52,691 nucleotides of DNA, taken from an uncultured Muribaculaceae bacterium (GTDB lineage: Bacteria; Bacteroidota; Bacteroidia; Bacteroidales; Muribaculaceae). The number at the start of each line of letters is the position of its first letter. The stretch's first letter is position 1. The notes beneath the pieces are model-generated. The model did no database searches and was not told where the DNA came from. It was given only the letters and a program-made list of their open reading frames with translations. Location: positions 45,516 to 98,206 of the forward strand of contig CAJTKG010000005.1 of assembly GCA_910576935.1 (NCBI GenBank), read 5' to 3'. A program made the translations under genes and the position numbers. Shown here in pieces: positions 1 through 9,900 of the stretch.

Positions 1-943
1 ACCGGTCGGTGACGCCGTCGAGTGCGGGTGTGCCGTTGCTGTCGGCGGCATCGACGGGCAGCACAAAGGGTGTCCCCGTCGGATAGTAGCCCGTGCGCTG
101 CACCACTGCGCCGCTGTCGTCGACGACGGCCATCGTCGAGCCCTGGCGGTTGCGGATATATTGGTAGTGGCGCCCCTCTTTGGCATCGTAGAAACCTTCG
201 GCGGTGTGGACCTTCAGCCCCGCGCCCTCGCGCTCGAACGAGCCGAAGTATTTTATGCTGCGGCGCAGGTCGTTGCGACGGTAGGTGACGACGGTATCGC
301 CCTTTGAGTTGACCTTGACGATGGTGTTGATGCGCTTGGTGTTGAATATGCGGCCCTTGAGAGTGCCGTCGGGCAGATAGTCGTTGTCGATGAAGTCGCC
401 GTCGCCGATATTGATACGCTTGGGGAGGTCGAGCCGGCGGTGATATGTTATCGTCGCGCCACGGGTCCCGTCGCTGACAGTGCGCCCGTTGCGGTCGTAG
501 CCATACTGATACTCGCCGGCGGGAAAGCGCCCGACAGCCTCGCTGTAGTATGGTCCCGAGTAATCGATCAACTCGCGTATATGCGGGCCGTCCATTTCCT
601 GGACATGCGCTGACTGTACCGTCGCTCCGCGATAGCGCCGCACGACATCGGTGACGTTGGCGTCGAGGTCAAACGACAGTCTTTCACTATAGTTTTTATC
701 AGACGACTCCGAGAGTGTCAGCCGTCCGAGGCCGTCGTAGCCGTATGTTGTAGACAATGAGAAAGGAGTATCGCCTTTCCACGTGTCGGTCGAGCCGTTG
801 AGCCATCTGTAGCTGCGGCCGCCGAGGTTCGCGGGGTTGTCATAGACGGCTGTCTCGCTGTAGACGGGACTGTCGGTCGATGTCAGGTGCGAGCGTATGT
901 CGTAGCCAAAACTTGCGATCGGGAGAATACCGTAGACTTTCAT
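1..943 (-). CDS. RHS/YD-repeat protein, C-terminal part, runs off the left edge
   Basis: The minus strand is open from an ATG at 943 to the window edge (about 314 codons, no stop). It carries YD-repeat signatures (GYDGLGRL, YGYDRNGR, HYQYIRNRQGS) followed by the start of an RHS core-like segment (GYYPTGTPF). RHS proteins are large secreted or surface-exposed beta-cocoon proteins, often with a variable toxic C-terminus; that tip lies outside the window. The N-terminus is odd: it begins inside what is normally the middle of a Bacteroidota RHS protein (GILPIASFGYDIRSHLTS) with no signal peptide. An in-frame TAA lies 7 codons upstream of the ATG, and a TATATTTG -7 element sits about 36 bp upstream, so it may be expressed as a shortened orphan. 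It may equally be the 3' part of a decayed gene. Confidence 0.8.
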   Translation of the reverse strand, partial: MKVYGILPIASFGYDIRSHLTSTDSPVYSETAVYDNPANLGGRSYRWLNGSTDTWKGDTPFSLSTTYGYDGLGRLTLSESSDKNYSERLSFDLDANVTDVVRRYRGATVQSAHVQEMDGPHIRELIDYSGPYYSEAVGRFPAGEYQYGYDRNGRTVSDGTRGATITYHRRLDLPKRINIGDGDFIDNDYLPDGTLKGRIFNTKRINTIVKVNSKGDTVVTYRRNDLRRSIKYFGSFEREGAGLKVHTAEGFYDAKEGRHYQYIRNRQGSTMAVVDDSGAVVQRTGYYPTGTPFVLPVDAADSNGTPALDGVTDR

Positions 944-978
944 GGCAGATGAGAGAAGATTTGGTTAATACTATTTTA

Positions 979-986
979 CAAATATA
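979..986 (-). promoter_or_regulatory. Candidate -7 element for the RHS fragment
   Basis: TATATTTG on the minus strand matches the Bacteroidota TAnnTTTG -7 consensus. The nearest upstream TTTG is 25 bp away, longer than the usual 19-21, so this is a weak call. Confidence 0.35.
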
Positions 987-1111
987 ACTGTCATTTAACA
1001 ATTCCCATAACCAAATGCATAATTTAACACATCTTTTTGGTATAAAGACTTCTGTTTTTTAGCAAACCACAGCAATTCGATACAACAACAGCGACAACAG
1101 CGGGGGCCCGA

Positions 1112-1225
1112 TCAAGGCGACACTAACGAATAGTCGCGCGGTGCGTAAGTTTTATCCTCACCGAAAGTGCTTATTGATAAAATACAAGCAGATAAGACCA
1201 CCATCATTAATCTGTTTGTCTTCAT
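1112..1225 (-). pseudogene. Signal-peptide remnant, probably the 5' end of an RHS gene
   Basis: A 37-codon minus-strand ORF starts at ATG 1225 and stops at 1112. It has a clear Sec signal peptide (KTNRLMMVVLSACILS) and then a short mature start ending RDYSLVSP before the stop. That ending resembles the mature N-terminus of Bacteroidota RHS proteins, where an SPE(A/V)ASL-type motif follows the signal peptide. Together with the headless RHS ORF starting 170 bp downstream on the same strand and in the same frame, it suggests one RHS gene that lost its middle. The family link for such a short piece is inference. Confidence 0.45.
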
Positions 1226-1279
1226 ATCCGAGGTTTTTAAGTAGTTATTCTCTACAAATGTAATAAATTTATGCAAGTA

Positions 1280-2500
1280 CTAAAAATGCTCATCTATTTT
1301 ATGATGATTCTTGAGATCGGGAAGGAATACGGCGACGATGCCGAGCAGCGGCATATAGGCACAGAAGTCATAGACCGCCTCGATGCCATAGCGGTCGGCG
1401 AAGTCGCCGAGCATGGCAGATGCCACGCCACCGACACCAAAGGCAAATCCGAAAAACAGGCCCGAGATCATGCCGAGCTTTGTCGGCAGAAGTTCCTGAG
1501 CGTAAAGCAAAATAGCCGGGAAAGCCGACGACAATATGAAGCCGGCACAGAAGCTCATAACCGCCGTCAGCGCTAACGACACATGCGGCATCAACAGACT
1601 GAACGGAGCAGTGCCGAGTATTGATACCCAGATGACAAGTTTGCGTCCGTAACGGTCGCCTACAGGACCGCCGACGAGAGTGCCGGCTGCCGTCGAGACG
1701 ACGAAGATAAAGAGGAATATCTGCGATTGAGACACCGTGACCCCGAATTTTGCGATCAGATAGAATGTATAGTAACTCGACAGGCTCGCCATATAGATAT
1801 ATTTCGAGAATATCAGCACGACGATGACAGCGATGGCAAAAAGAGTGCGGCGACGCGACAGCGGCAGTTTATGATATTCGGCGACACGCGATTCGTGACT
1901 GATACGTTCGAGATATGAACGATACCACCGGCAGATTGGGCGCATCACGGCAAAGCAGGCGAAAGCAAACAGCAGGAACAGCACGACATACTGACGTCCG
2001 TGAGGAGCGACGAGCAATGCGACGAGTAGCGGCCCGACCGAACCACCGAAGTTGCCGCCGACCTGAAAGACCGACTGCGCGAATCCGCGGCGCTCGTGTC
2101 CGGCGAGAGAGGTGATGCGCGAGGCCTCGGGATGAAGAGTGGCCGACCCTACCCCGACCATAAACACCGCCAGAAGTATGCCCGGCAAAGTACTGCTGAA
2201 AGCAAAGAGTATGATACCTATCGAAGTGCTGCACATGCCGGCAGGCAGACTCCACACAAAAGGCCTGCGGTCGAAAGCATAACCCACGACGGGCTGGAAT
2301 ATCGAGGCGGCGAGCTGATAGACAAGAGTCACCAGACCTATCTGCGCGAAATTCAGGCCGAGGTCGGCCTTGAGCATAGGATAGACAGCCGTAATCACCG
2401 ACTGGAGCAAATCGTTCAGGCAGTGTGCCGCCGACAGCGCCAGCAACACATGGAATGTAGGCATCGAGGCAAGACCCCGAATCTTTTTTAGCAAACTCAT
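1280..2500 (-). CDS. fsr: Fsr-type MFS efflux transporter (fosmidomycin resistance family)
   Basis: The 406-residue protein has about 12 hydrophobic segments, the family's usual length. It matches E. coli Fsr in order and wording along its length: a LSAAHCLNDLLQS start, an IGLVTLVYQLAASIFQPVVG block, HPEASR, FAQSVFQVGGNFG, FSKYIYMASLSSYYTFYL, GGPVGDRYGRK and YAQELLPTKLGMISGLFFGF. Known members sit in the inner membrane and export drugs such as fosmidomycin by proton antiport; the natural substrate here is unknown. It starts at ATG 2500 behind a good TTTG-N19-TAACTTTG promoter. That promoter is bracketed by an 11-bp inverted repeat suggesting control by a regulator not encoded next door. It stands alone, with no operon partner. 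Confidence 0.92.
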   Translation of the reverse strand: MSLLKKIRGLASMPTFHVLLALSAAHCLNDLLQSVITAVYPMLKADLGLNFAQIGLVTLVYQLAASIFQPVVGYAFDRRPFVWSLPAGMCSTSIGIILFAFSSTLPGILLAVFMVGVGSATLHPEASRITSLAGHERRGFAQSVFQVGGNFGGSVGPLLVALLVAPHGRQYVVLFLLFAFACFAVMRPICRWYRSYLERISHESRVAEYHKLPLSRRRTLFAIAVIVVLIFSKYIYMASLSSYYTFYLIAKFGVTVSQSQIFLFIFVVSTAAGTLVGGPVGDRYGRKLVIWVSILGTAPFSLLMPHVSLALTAVMSFCAGFILSSAFPAILLYAQELLPTKLGMISGLFFGFAFGVGGVASAMLGDFADRYGIEAVYDFCAYMPLLGIVAVFLPDLKNHHKIDEHF

Positions 2501-2504
2501 GACT

Positions 2505-2547
2505 GATATTGAAAACCTGACGCAAAGTTACAGCAATTTTCAATATC
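2505..2547. promoter_or_regulatory. Perfect 11-bp inverted repeat around the fsr -7 element
   Basis: GATATTGAAAA at 2505-2515 is the exact reverse complement of TTTTCAATATC at 2537-2547. The 21-bp interval holds the minus-strand TAACTTTG at 2523-2530. The arms are 32 bp centre to centre, about three helical turns, placing one in the promoter spacer and one just after the expected start of transcription. This fits an operator for a dimeric or looping regulator. Confidence 0.6.
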
Positions 2548-2553
2548 GTCAAA
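2523..2553 (-). promoter_or_regulatory. fsr promoter
   Basis: On the minus strand TTTG (2550-2553), a 19-bp spacer, then TAACTTTG (2523-2530). This matches the Bacteroidota consensus TTTG-N19/21-TAnnTTTG. It gives a leader of about 17-20 nt before ATG 2500. Confidence 0.75.
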
Positions 2554-2656
2554 TGTGACAATATTTAGCCGGTTTGTCCGGTTTTAATCTCGCATTATGA
2601 TTGATTCCCCATGTTTTATTTATTTTTAATCAAAAAAATAATTTATCGGTAAAATA

Positions 2657-2688
2657 TTTGCATTTACAAATTGATGTGTCTATATTTG
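2657..2688 (+). promoter_or_regulatory. Promoter for the C10-peptidase fragment and lipoprotein
   Basis: TTTG at 2657-2660, a 20-bp spacer, and TATATTTG at 2681-2688: a full match to the Bacteroidota consensus, about 50 bp before ATG 2739. Confidence 0.7.
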
Positions 2689-2738
2689 CGATTAATTATA
2701 AGACATAATCATTTTTTAACCTTAAACATCATCACTCT

Positions 2739-2969
2739 ATGACTAACAGGCTATTTAAACTATCTACGATGAATTCGCGCGAATCGACAGTTACAAATTG
2801 CTATATGCACGTCAATTGGGGTTATGATGGCGATTCAAACGGATACTATTTCGATAAAATATTTGATTCATCAAGAGTTGTCAAACTCGACGACGAGTCT
2901 CATGTTTTGCGTAATGATACGGTTGCGTATAATAACGTTAGATATTTGCCTGTCGGTGTGTATCAATAA
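2739..2969 (+). pseudogene. C10 (streptopain-like) peptidase, C-terminal fragment
   Basis: The 76-codon ORF contains YMHVNWGYDGDSNGYY, which resembles the HVNWGWGG...GYF block near the C-terminus of C10 cysteine peptidases (streptopain/SpeB, Bacteroides Bfp). The propeptide and the catalytic Cys region are absent. Only this last beta-strand region remains, so it cannot be an active protease. There is no signal peptide. It nonetheless has a good promoter and intact start and stop codons, and the next gene starts 29 bp downstream, so the transcript may mainly serve the lipoprotein. Base composition is AT-rich compared with flanking core genes. Confidence 0.5.
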
Positions 2970-2997
2970 AATAATATAACCTTAAAATAGTATAATC

Positions 2998-3765
2998 ATG
3001 AGAAAACTATATTTTATGCTGTCTGTTATTACTGCAATATTTTGCAGCGGCTGTGACAACGACGAGGATCTTTTTGTACCGGGTGTTGCAAAACATATTG
3101 ATGAGACTGTTGTAAAAGCCATGGTCACAGGAGCTATATCCAAATCATACGTATATGCGTCAAGCGAGACATTTGTCAAAGACAAAAACGGCAAATGGGA
3201 CAAGCCAAAACACACGGCCGATTATCCGGACGGATACTTGCCTTTGGGCTCAATTAAAGCACCTATCAATATCAAAGACGGTAAATTTTGGATAAACAAC
3301 CACAATATTTATTCTGACAGATATGGAGGCTACTTAGGCTCTGCATGGCAGACATACGAAAAAGAAGCCAAGCGCGAAACATACGGCTTACCCAGAACCT
3401 ATACCGTATATCCGTTTGACCCGAATGATTGGTCGCACATCTTCGGGAATGTCTTCCCTGTCAGAATAACAGATAGCGAGATTGTTCTATGCCAAGAATG
3501 GGGCCGTCCTTTCTATAAATATGGCGTTGCATATGAAAACGCTCGCTTTATATATACATTCAAAGCGGCGAAGCACGATTTCGACCCCGAGCCGTATCAC
3601 CCGGTCTATGACAACATGATTGACCGCGACATGAATATGATAAATAAAATGGCCGAATTCTATGACGAAGACACGCCTATTGCAACATATGTCAGAGAAT
3701 TTGCCTACGACTTAGGCCCTGAATATGTAACGCTCAAGCAGTTGAGAGAGATTTACGGCAAATAA
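2998..3765 (+). CDS. Hypothetical lipoprotein
   Basis: The 255-residue protein begins MRKLYFMLSVITAIFCSGC, a type II lipoprotein signal with C19 as the acylation site, followed by acidic residues (DNDED) often seen on exported Bacteroidota lipoproteins. The rest is rich in Tyr, Trp and Asp with no family I recognise. It follows the C10-peptidase fragment in the same AT-rich patch, probably one transcript. C10 proteases are often encoded beside inhibitor-like exported proteins, so a past link is possible, but no sequence feature here proves it. It ends 18 bp before the convergent phosphatase-family gene. Confidence 0.75.
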   Translation: MRKLYFMLSVITAIFCSGCDNDEDLFVPGVAKHIDETVVKAMVTGAISKSYVYASSETFVKDKNGKWDKPKHTADYPDGYLPLGSIKAPINIKDGKFWINNHNIYSDRYGGYLGSAWQTYEKEAKRETYGLPRTYTVYPFDPNDWSHIFGNVFPVRITDSEIVLCQEWGRPFYKYGVAYENARFIYTFKAAKHDFDPEPYHPVYDNMIDRDMNMINKMAEFYDEDTPIATYVREFAYDLGPEYVTLKQLREIYGK

Positions 3766-3783
3766 CTCAGGCCGGCGCACAAA

Positions 3784-4560
3784 TCAACGGCGATCGAAAC
3801 GCAGGATTGTCACAACGGGGCGATGGTCAGAGGCCATAGGCTCGTTGACGACCGTCGATGACAGCACGACCGGGACACTGTCGCCCCGATACATGATATA
3901 GTCTATAGTTTCGGTCGGGTTGTCGGCGGGGAAGGTTGCTGAATCCGTATCGCTCACCGGCGTAAACGTGTGCGTCAAAGCCTCGATAGCCTGACTGTCG
4001 GGAGTGGCGTTGAAGTCACCGGCAAGAATCAGAGGTTTGGAGACCGCGGCAGCTTCACGCGCCAGAATATCGACCGACGCCAGACGGTCGCTGTCGGTGA
4101 GCGACAGATGGGTGACACCCATGACATAGTCTTCAAACTCAACGAGCAACAGCGTGCGCGCCTCTTCGGCGCCGGGCAGAGGCACACGACGCACCGACAA
4201 CGGGCGTTCACGACTAAGAAGGCCGATGCCATAGCGGCCGCCGTCATAGTCGATAGCAGCCGAGAAAACGGGATGCATCTTAGCTTCGGCGGCTATATCT
4301 TCCAAAATATATCGGCCGCCACTGCGGTTGGTGACGCTGTCGACCTCCTGAACAGCCACCACGTCGGCTCCTGAAGCCTTGATGACGTCGGCGACGCGCC
4401 TGACATCGCGCACGCCGTCGATGCCGACGGCATTATGCACGTTATAACTCATGACACAGAGCGTGTCGCCTTGTGACGGAACACAGGCGGCCGACGTGAC
4501 GGTCGCCGCAACACCGGCGGCAAAGATCACGCCGGTCATAATCAATAGTTTTAATTTCAT
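3784..4560 (-). CDS. Endonuclease/exonuclease/phosphatase family protein, exported
   Basis: About 258 residues from ATG 4560. An upstream TTG at 4566 is possible but less likely. An N-terminal hydrophobic segment (LLIMTGVIFAAGVAA) suggests a signal peptide. The mature part has the EEP-fold motifs in order: MSYNVHN, AVQEVD, a THLS strand, AGDFNATP and a closing SDHRPV, with the metal-binding Asn, Glu, Asp and the catalytic His. The family includes exonuclease III, sphingomyelinases and phosphoinositide phosphatases. With a signal peptide, a periplasmic or surface phosphodiesterase is most likely, substrate unknown. It starts 22 bp after the tamL stop, so it is probably the third gene of the tamB-tamL operon. 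Confidence 0.85.
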   Translation of the reverse strand: MKLKLLIMTGVIFAAGVAATVTSAACVPSQGDTLCVMSYNVHNAVGIDGVRDVRRVADVIKASGADVVAVQEVDSVTNRSGGRYILEDIAAEAKMHPVFSAAIDYDGGRYGIGLLSRERPLSVRRVPLPGAEEARTLLLVEFEDYVMGVTHLSLTDSDRLASVDILAREAAAVSKPLILAGDFNATPDSQAIEALTHTFTPVSDTDSATFPADNPTETIDYIMYRGDSVPVVLSSTVVNEPMASDHRPVVTILRFDRR

Positions 4561-4582
4561 TGTCAAGAAACAGATGGGTTTA

Positions 4583-6901
4583 TCAGAACGGATAGCCTAT
4601 AGCAAGGTGGAAAGCGAGCGAGCGTCCGAAAGATTTCATATTGTAATAGCCTTTACGGCCGGTGTCGTATGGAGCGTGGATGCCGATGCCGAGGTCGCCG
4701 CGCAAGACGAGAAGACCTATATCGAAGCGCAGCCCGAAGCCTGTGCCGAGAGCGAGATCCTTAAGGAACGTCGATGCTTTTAATGTGCCGCCGGGACGCT
4801 GCGGGTCGTCTTTCAGAAGCCAGACGTTGCCGGCGTCGACAAAGACCGCACCGTGGAGCGGGCCGACTAACGGGAAGCGGTACTCGACATTAGCCTCGAA
4901 CTTGAAAGTACCGGTCTGGTCGAAATAAGTGCCGTTGCCCGAGTTGGGATCGTGATAGCTGCCCGGGCCTATGCTTCTGACAGTAAACGCTCTGACAGAG
5001 TTGGCGCCGCCGGCATAAAACTGTTCGGCATAAGGCACCTGCGAGGAGTTGCCATAGGCATGGGCGGCGCCGACGGCGACGCGTGTCATCAACCAGTGTT
5101 CGCCGGGGAGAATGCGGCGACCGTAGACAAGCTGGGTCGAGCCTTTGACAAACTGAGAGAACGGTGTGCCGAAGAGTTCTTTCTCGCCACGCTTGCCGCA
5201 AAGGCTGTAGATGCCCCAGAATATATTACCCGCCTCCTGGACGGTAAACTGCCAGTTGAGGGTGTTGTCGCGGCCAATGGCGCGGTCGAAGACATAGCTG
5301 TATATCATCTGCGGTATAAACTGGCTCATGAAACTCTGTGCGACCGCCGGATTGGCATTCATTATCGAATCGAACTGCTCGGTTGTGTGCATCAGGTTTG
5401 TATATGTCAGTTTGAACGGAGTAAACGAGTTTGACACATGCCGCGACACGCGCCAGTCATAGCTGACCGAAGCGTTGAACTGCGCCATCTTGAAGAAATG
5501 CGGGCGGTTGAGCAGGTCGGCATTAAGCTGGAAACGGGTCCACGGCAACTGGAAGCGGCTACGGGGGATGAATTTAGGCGCGAGTAATCTCGGGAATGCC
5601 AGCGACGCCGTCAGACCCACCTCATATGAATTGAAGACAGAACTGCGGCTCTTGCCGGTCTGCCACTCATAAGCGCCCGTGACATTGACGCCAAGCTGTT
5701 CGCCGCCGCCGAAGATATTGCGGTTAGTGACGCCGAAACTAAGGCCCGGACCAAGGTAGCTGTTTGATTTCGACGAAGCGTTGACCTCGAACGAGACCTC
5801 GAGCGGCGAGTCGAAGGTACAGTTGACAAGAACGTTGAGCACATCGTTGCCGCCGGTGGTGTCGGGAACGGCCTCGATGTCGATAGCGCTGAAGATGCCC
5901 AGTCGCGACAGATAGGTCTGGGTGCGGTTCATGTCGCGGACAGAGAATACCCTACCGGGGCGGAATGTGACACACTCGGGTATGAGGTTTCTGCGCAAAC
6001 GCGACGGGCGCATCTGTATAAGCGTCGCACGCGGAGTGGCGATGGTGTCAGGCTCTCCCCCGCCCCAATGGCGGTTTGCGATGACTGTCACCTTGCCGGT
6101 GCGGTAAGGTTTCATGGCGAAACGCGGGGTATTCGACGCCAGCACCATCTTCATCGTGAGCGCGCCGGGACGTGCGACACTATCGGCGAGATACTCGATA
6201 TACTCGGGACGGAAGAAATAGTAGCCGCGGTTGCGCAGGCGGTTTGTGATGCGTGTGCGGGCCGCGCTGAGCGAGTCGACCGAGTATCTCATCCTGGAGA
6301 ACAGATAAGGATCTCTGAGCGCCAGCGAGTCTATCAGAGCCGTAAGACGGCAGGTGTCGGGTATGAGCATCATCGTGTCGATGGGATATGCCTTGCCGGG
6401 GTCGACGGTATATCTGATGGCGGCTTTCTTTTTGTTCTTACCGTGTATAAGCTCATATGAGGCGGTGCCGCTGAAAAAACCGTTGTTGTCAAGCATCTCG
6501 TCGATCATTTTCACTCTAACCTCAGGACGGACATCCGAGACAAGCACCGGCTCTTCGACGAGTTTTTCATAGATCCAGTGTTTGAAACCTTTTGGCGGAT
6601 TGGGCCAGTTGTTGTATACCCAGAGGCCGAGAGGAAACGGATAGCGCCATGACAGCAGCTTCCAGTAGTTATTTGGGGCCACGTCGACGGTCGACGCGAT
6701 TGTCGATTTCAGAGCTTCCGGCACGACGACCGAGTCGTTATCATATTTAACGGCCTTCGTGCCCGTGTAGAGCAGTTCGCCCTCGGGTATGCGCCGGGTT
6801 GTCGAACAGGCCGACACCAGCAGCACTATCACGGCCGCAATCAAACCGGATGTCGATATCCGGGTGCGAAAGGCGCTATTTCGTGTCTTTGTTCTTTTCA
6901 T
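4583..6901 (-). CDS. tamL: TamL-type BamA/Omp85-family outer-membrane lipoprotein
   Basis: The 772-residue protein has a lipoprotein signal (LIAAVIVLLVSACSTTR). POTRA-like repeats follow in the first half. The C-terminal half is an Omp85/D15 beta-barrel, with motifs such as GPGLSFGVTNRNIFGGGE, YAGGANSVRAF (the VRGF/Y-like loop-6 motif), VEYRFPL, VFVDAGNVW and a C-terminal aromatic (AIGYPF). In Bacteroidota, TamL is the lipidated counterpart of TamA and works with TamB in outer-membrane protein insertion or lipid transport. Its start overlaps the tamB end by 26 bp, so the two are translationally linked, as expected for partners. Confidence 0.88.
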   Translation of the reverse strand: MKRTKTRNSAFRTRISTSGLIAAVIVLLVSACSTTRRIPEGELLYTGTKAVKYDNDSVVVPEALKSTIASTVDVAPNNYWKLLSWRYPFPLGLWVYNNWPNPPKGFKHWIYEKLVEEPVLVSDVRPEVRVKMIDEMLDNNGFFSGTASYELIHGKNKKKAAIRYTVDPGKAYPIDTMMLIPDTCRLTALIDSLALRDPYLFSRMRYSVDSLSAARTRITNRLRNRGYYFFRPEYIEYLADSVARPGALTMKMVLASNTPRFAMKPYRTGKVTVIANRHWGGGEPDTIATPRATLIQMRPSRLRRNLIPECVTFRPGRVFSVRDMNRTQTYLSRLGIFSAIDIEAVPDTTGGNDVLNVLVNCTFDSPLEVSFEVNASSKSNSYLGPGLSFGVTNRNIFGGGEQLGVNVTGAYEWQTGKSRSSVFNSYEVGLTASLAFPRLLAPKFIPRSRFQLPWTRFQLNADLLNRPHFFKMAQFNASVSYDWRVSRHVSNSFTPFKLTYTNLMHTTEQFDSIMNANPAVAQSFMSQFIPQMIYSYVFDRAIGRDNTLNWQFTVQEAGNIFWGIYSLCGKRGEKELFGTPFSQFVKGSTQLVYGRRILPGEHWLMTRVAVGAAHAYGNSSQVPYAEQFYAGGANSVRAFTVRSIGPGSYHDPNSGNGTYFDQTGTFKFEANVEYRFPLVGPLHGAVFVDAGNVWLLKDDPQRPGGTLKASTFLKDLALGTGFGLRFDIGLLVLRGDLGIGIHAPYDTGRKGYYNMKSFGRSLAFHLAIGYPF

Positions 6902-9900
6902 CGTCGATTATGGCTTGATTGTTGATATTATCGTTGACGACAGTCGGCTCGTCTTTTTTCTTCTTGGGTTTAAGGAAATTGAACATCTGGCTCATGCGGC
7001 GCAACTTGCGGCGGTAAACAAAACCGACACCGGTCTGGGTCACCTCGCCCTCGAGGATGCTCTCATAGCCGGTATGGCGGAAGATACGCACATACATTGT
7101 CCGGCTGCGGTTTAGGAAGTATTCAAACGAGATGTCGTTTATTAGATTCTGCGAGAAATTCTCGTCGGCGTTGGCGTCGGTCGAGTAATTGCCTCCGACC
7201 ACTATCTTTATGCGGTCGTTGAAAAGCGACTTCGACACCTGATAGCTGTAACTTGTCGTTGTCGACGACGCACCGTCGACGGTGCGGTCATACTGGTTGA
7301 TGCCAAACGAGATATCGACGCCGCGGATGTTATTAGCCATCCAGCCGTTGAGCTGCGACTCAAGGAACGAGAACAACGGATTGGCCGACATCTTGGTGTC
7401 ACCCTTGGTGTTACCGCCGGTATAGACGCCGTAGAGCATCATGTTCATGGCTTCGTTGGCACGCTGTTCGGCGCTCATCGACTCGAGTTCGTTGGCAACA
7501 GTGACATCGTCGTTGGTCGATAGGTCAAACGCCACTTTCATGTTGTTGACAGTTCCGGTGACATTGACTATTACATCGAAATTGACAAGACGCGAGTTTT
7601 GTCCCTGCTGGGTGACATTGGCCTTCATCACATCCATGGCGTGGATATTGAGCGTCGGGTTCATCATGTCACCGTTGAAGGCCACATAACTGTTATTATA
7701 GAAGTTGAACAGCTTTTCCGACATAAACGGCGGAGTATATCTCACAAAACCGTCATTGAGGTTTAGGCGGCCCGTGAGTCTGCTGTCTCTCAGAGGCGAC
7801 ATAGCGAAATTAAGTGTGCCCGAACTCTGTATCTGCACTTTGTCCTTGCCGTCGCTCGAAAGATCGACGCTTATCGTCGAACCGTTGTTTATGTTCAGCA
7901 TGGCGTTGAGCACAAGCGCCATCTCGTTGGTGGCGACGCTGTCGGCAAAGGCAACTGCAGTCGTATCGGTGAAGTTGACAAACTTGACCATATCACCTGT
8001 CGACTGCGATTGCAGTTTATTGGCTGCATCGGGTATCACATAGGTGACATTGGTGCCCGGCTCTATGTCGAGAGTCGCATCAACAAAAAGCAGACTTAGA
8101 CCGCCTTTGACCGAAGCGTCGAGTGAGATAAATGCCTTGCCGTAGACATCGGCTCCTTTCGACGCCCGACGTGTGTTGACAAGTTGCATGTTGTCGGCCT
8201 TGAGCTTAAGATCAAGCACCGGAGCAGAAAGGCTTTTGAGATTGACCGTACCGTCGATCGACAGAGGATTGTCGTTTATACCTCTGATTTTAAAGCTGTC
8301 GAATGTCACCATATTGTCAATGACCGGAATCTCGACATCGCTGAATTTATATTGAGTGCCTGTGAGGGCAAGCTTGACGGCAGTGTCGTCAAAATCGAGT
8401 TTGCCGTTGAACACGGGTGCGTCAGAATCACCCGTGATGACCATATTACCGTTGAGCACACCCGAGAGTGTAGCCATGCCGGGGGGCATGAACGGGTTGA
8501 CCGTAGCAAGCGGGAAACGTATCATCGAGAAGTCGAGGTTGTATAGGCTTGTAGAAGTGGTGTCGTTGAGATTGCCGGCGAGGGTGATTGTCTTCTCACC
8601 GTCGACATAAACATCTGATTTGGCATATAACATGCCGCCGGGACGCGTAGTCAGATCGAAGTCAGCCTTGATGTCACCGACACGCTGCTTGCCATAGGTC
8701 AGTTTGTCGAGAGAAACAACACCGCTGCCGTTATAGACACCGTCGACTGTATTGACTTTTATGTCGGCGCTGAGATCGCCCGTAATCGGCGGAGCAAACG
8801 GGTTGATGGCGATCCAGTCGGCGAGATGGATGTTGCCGAGCCTGACGATGAGATCTTCCTGTCCATCGCTTCCATCGACATGGGCCGTGAAAATCTTTAG
8901 CGAACTGTTACCGCCTGTCATATCGATGTCGGCATCGATATGCTTGTCGCTGAAACGATAGCTGACATAATTGTCGCGGTTGAGTTCCCAGTTCTGATAG
9001 CCTATGACAGGATTGGCGGGTATGACGTTGACTGTCAGCACTGAGTCGCCCACCTCCGCTTTAAGGCCGAAATCAAACCCTTCCTTGCCTTTGATATTCC
9101 GCTGGGTCAGACGCAGCGCTGCGATATTTTTAGTCGCGAAACCGTCGACTTTGACCTTGGCGAAATCGTCGAATGTGCCGGGGCGGTTGTTGACCGCGCC
9201 TGTGAAATGAAGGTGCTCTTTGTGCTGACGCGCAGCAAAAGTTATGGTGTCGAGGCGGGTCGTACCGGTGACAAACCCGAGTATCCGAGAGTTGAGTCTA
9301 AGGGTAGTATCGTTGTCGGCGGTGACTGACAGACGACTGAACCCAGTCTTCGAGGTTGCGAGTATATCGTTGACGAAATTGTTGCGTCCGGCCCTCATGT
9401 CGAAAACAAGCCGCGGCAGAGCGTTGTGTATCTCCTCGATATCGATGCGGCGTCTCGCCATCTGCGAATCGACGGCGACCGATACCTTACCGAAAGAAGC
9501 CATCAGGCTGTCGAGGCCGCAGTAGGCCATAAAACGGGCATTGAGGTCGCGGTTGACGAAATCGAGATCAGTCAGAGAGTCGTTGGCGCTCAGATGTGCG
9601 AGAATATCAGAGACCGATATATCTCCTTCAGGACGTTCGAGCGTCAGATCCTCAAGAGCAACCCGGCCGTCGACTATGTTTTGTTTCGGCGTTATGGCAG
9701 CATCGGCGGTGAGGCTGAGCGACACCTTCATATCTGCCTCTGAGAATTTCAAAGCCTTGAGATCTATATCCTCGCCGTCGACAGCAGCTGTCCACTCATA
9801 TACATCGCCGACGAGATTGCCACTTGCCTGTGCGGTGACCGGAAGCGACGGATCTGTAGAAACAAGCCTGACGTCGGCTTTACCGTCCTTGAGCGAGACG

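Noticed and set aside
22..288. Plus-strand ORF of 88 codons rich in Arg, Ser and Pro
   Set aside because: It is the antisense shadow of the RHS gene; the composition reflects the GC-rich opposite strand.
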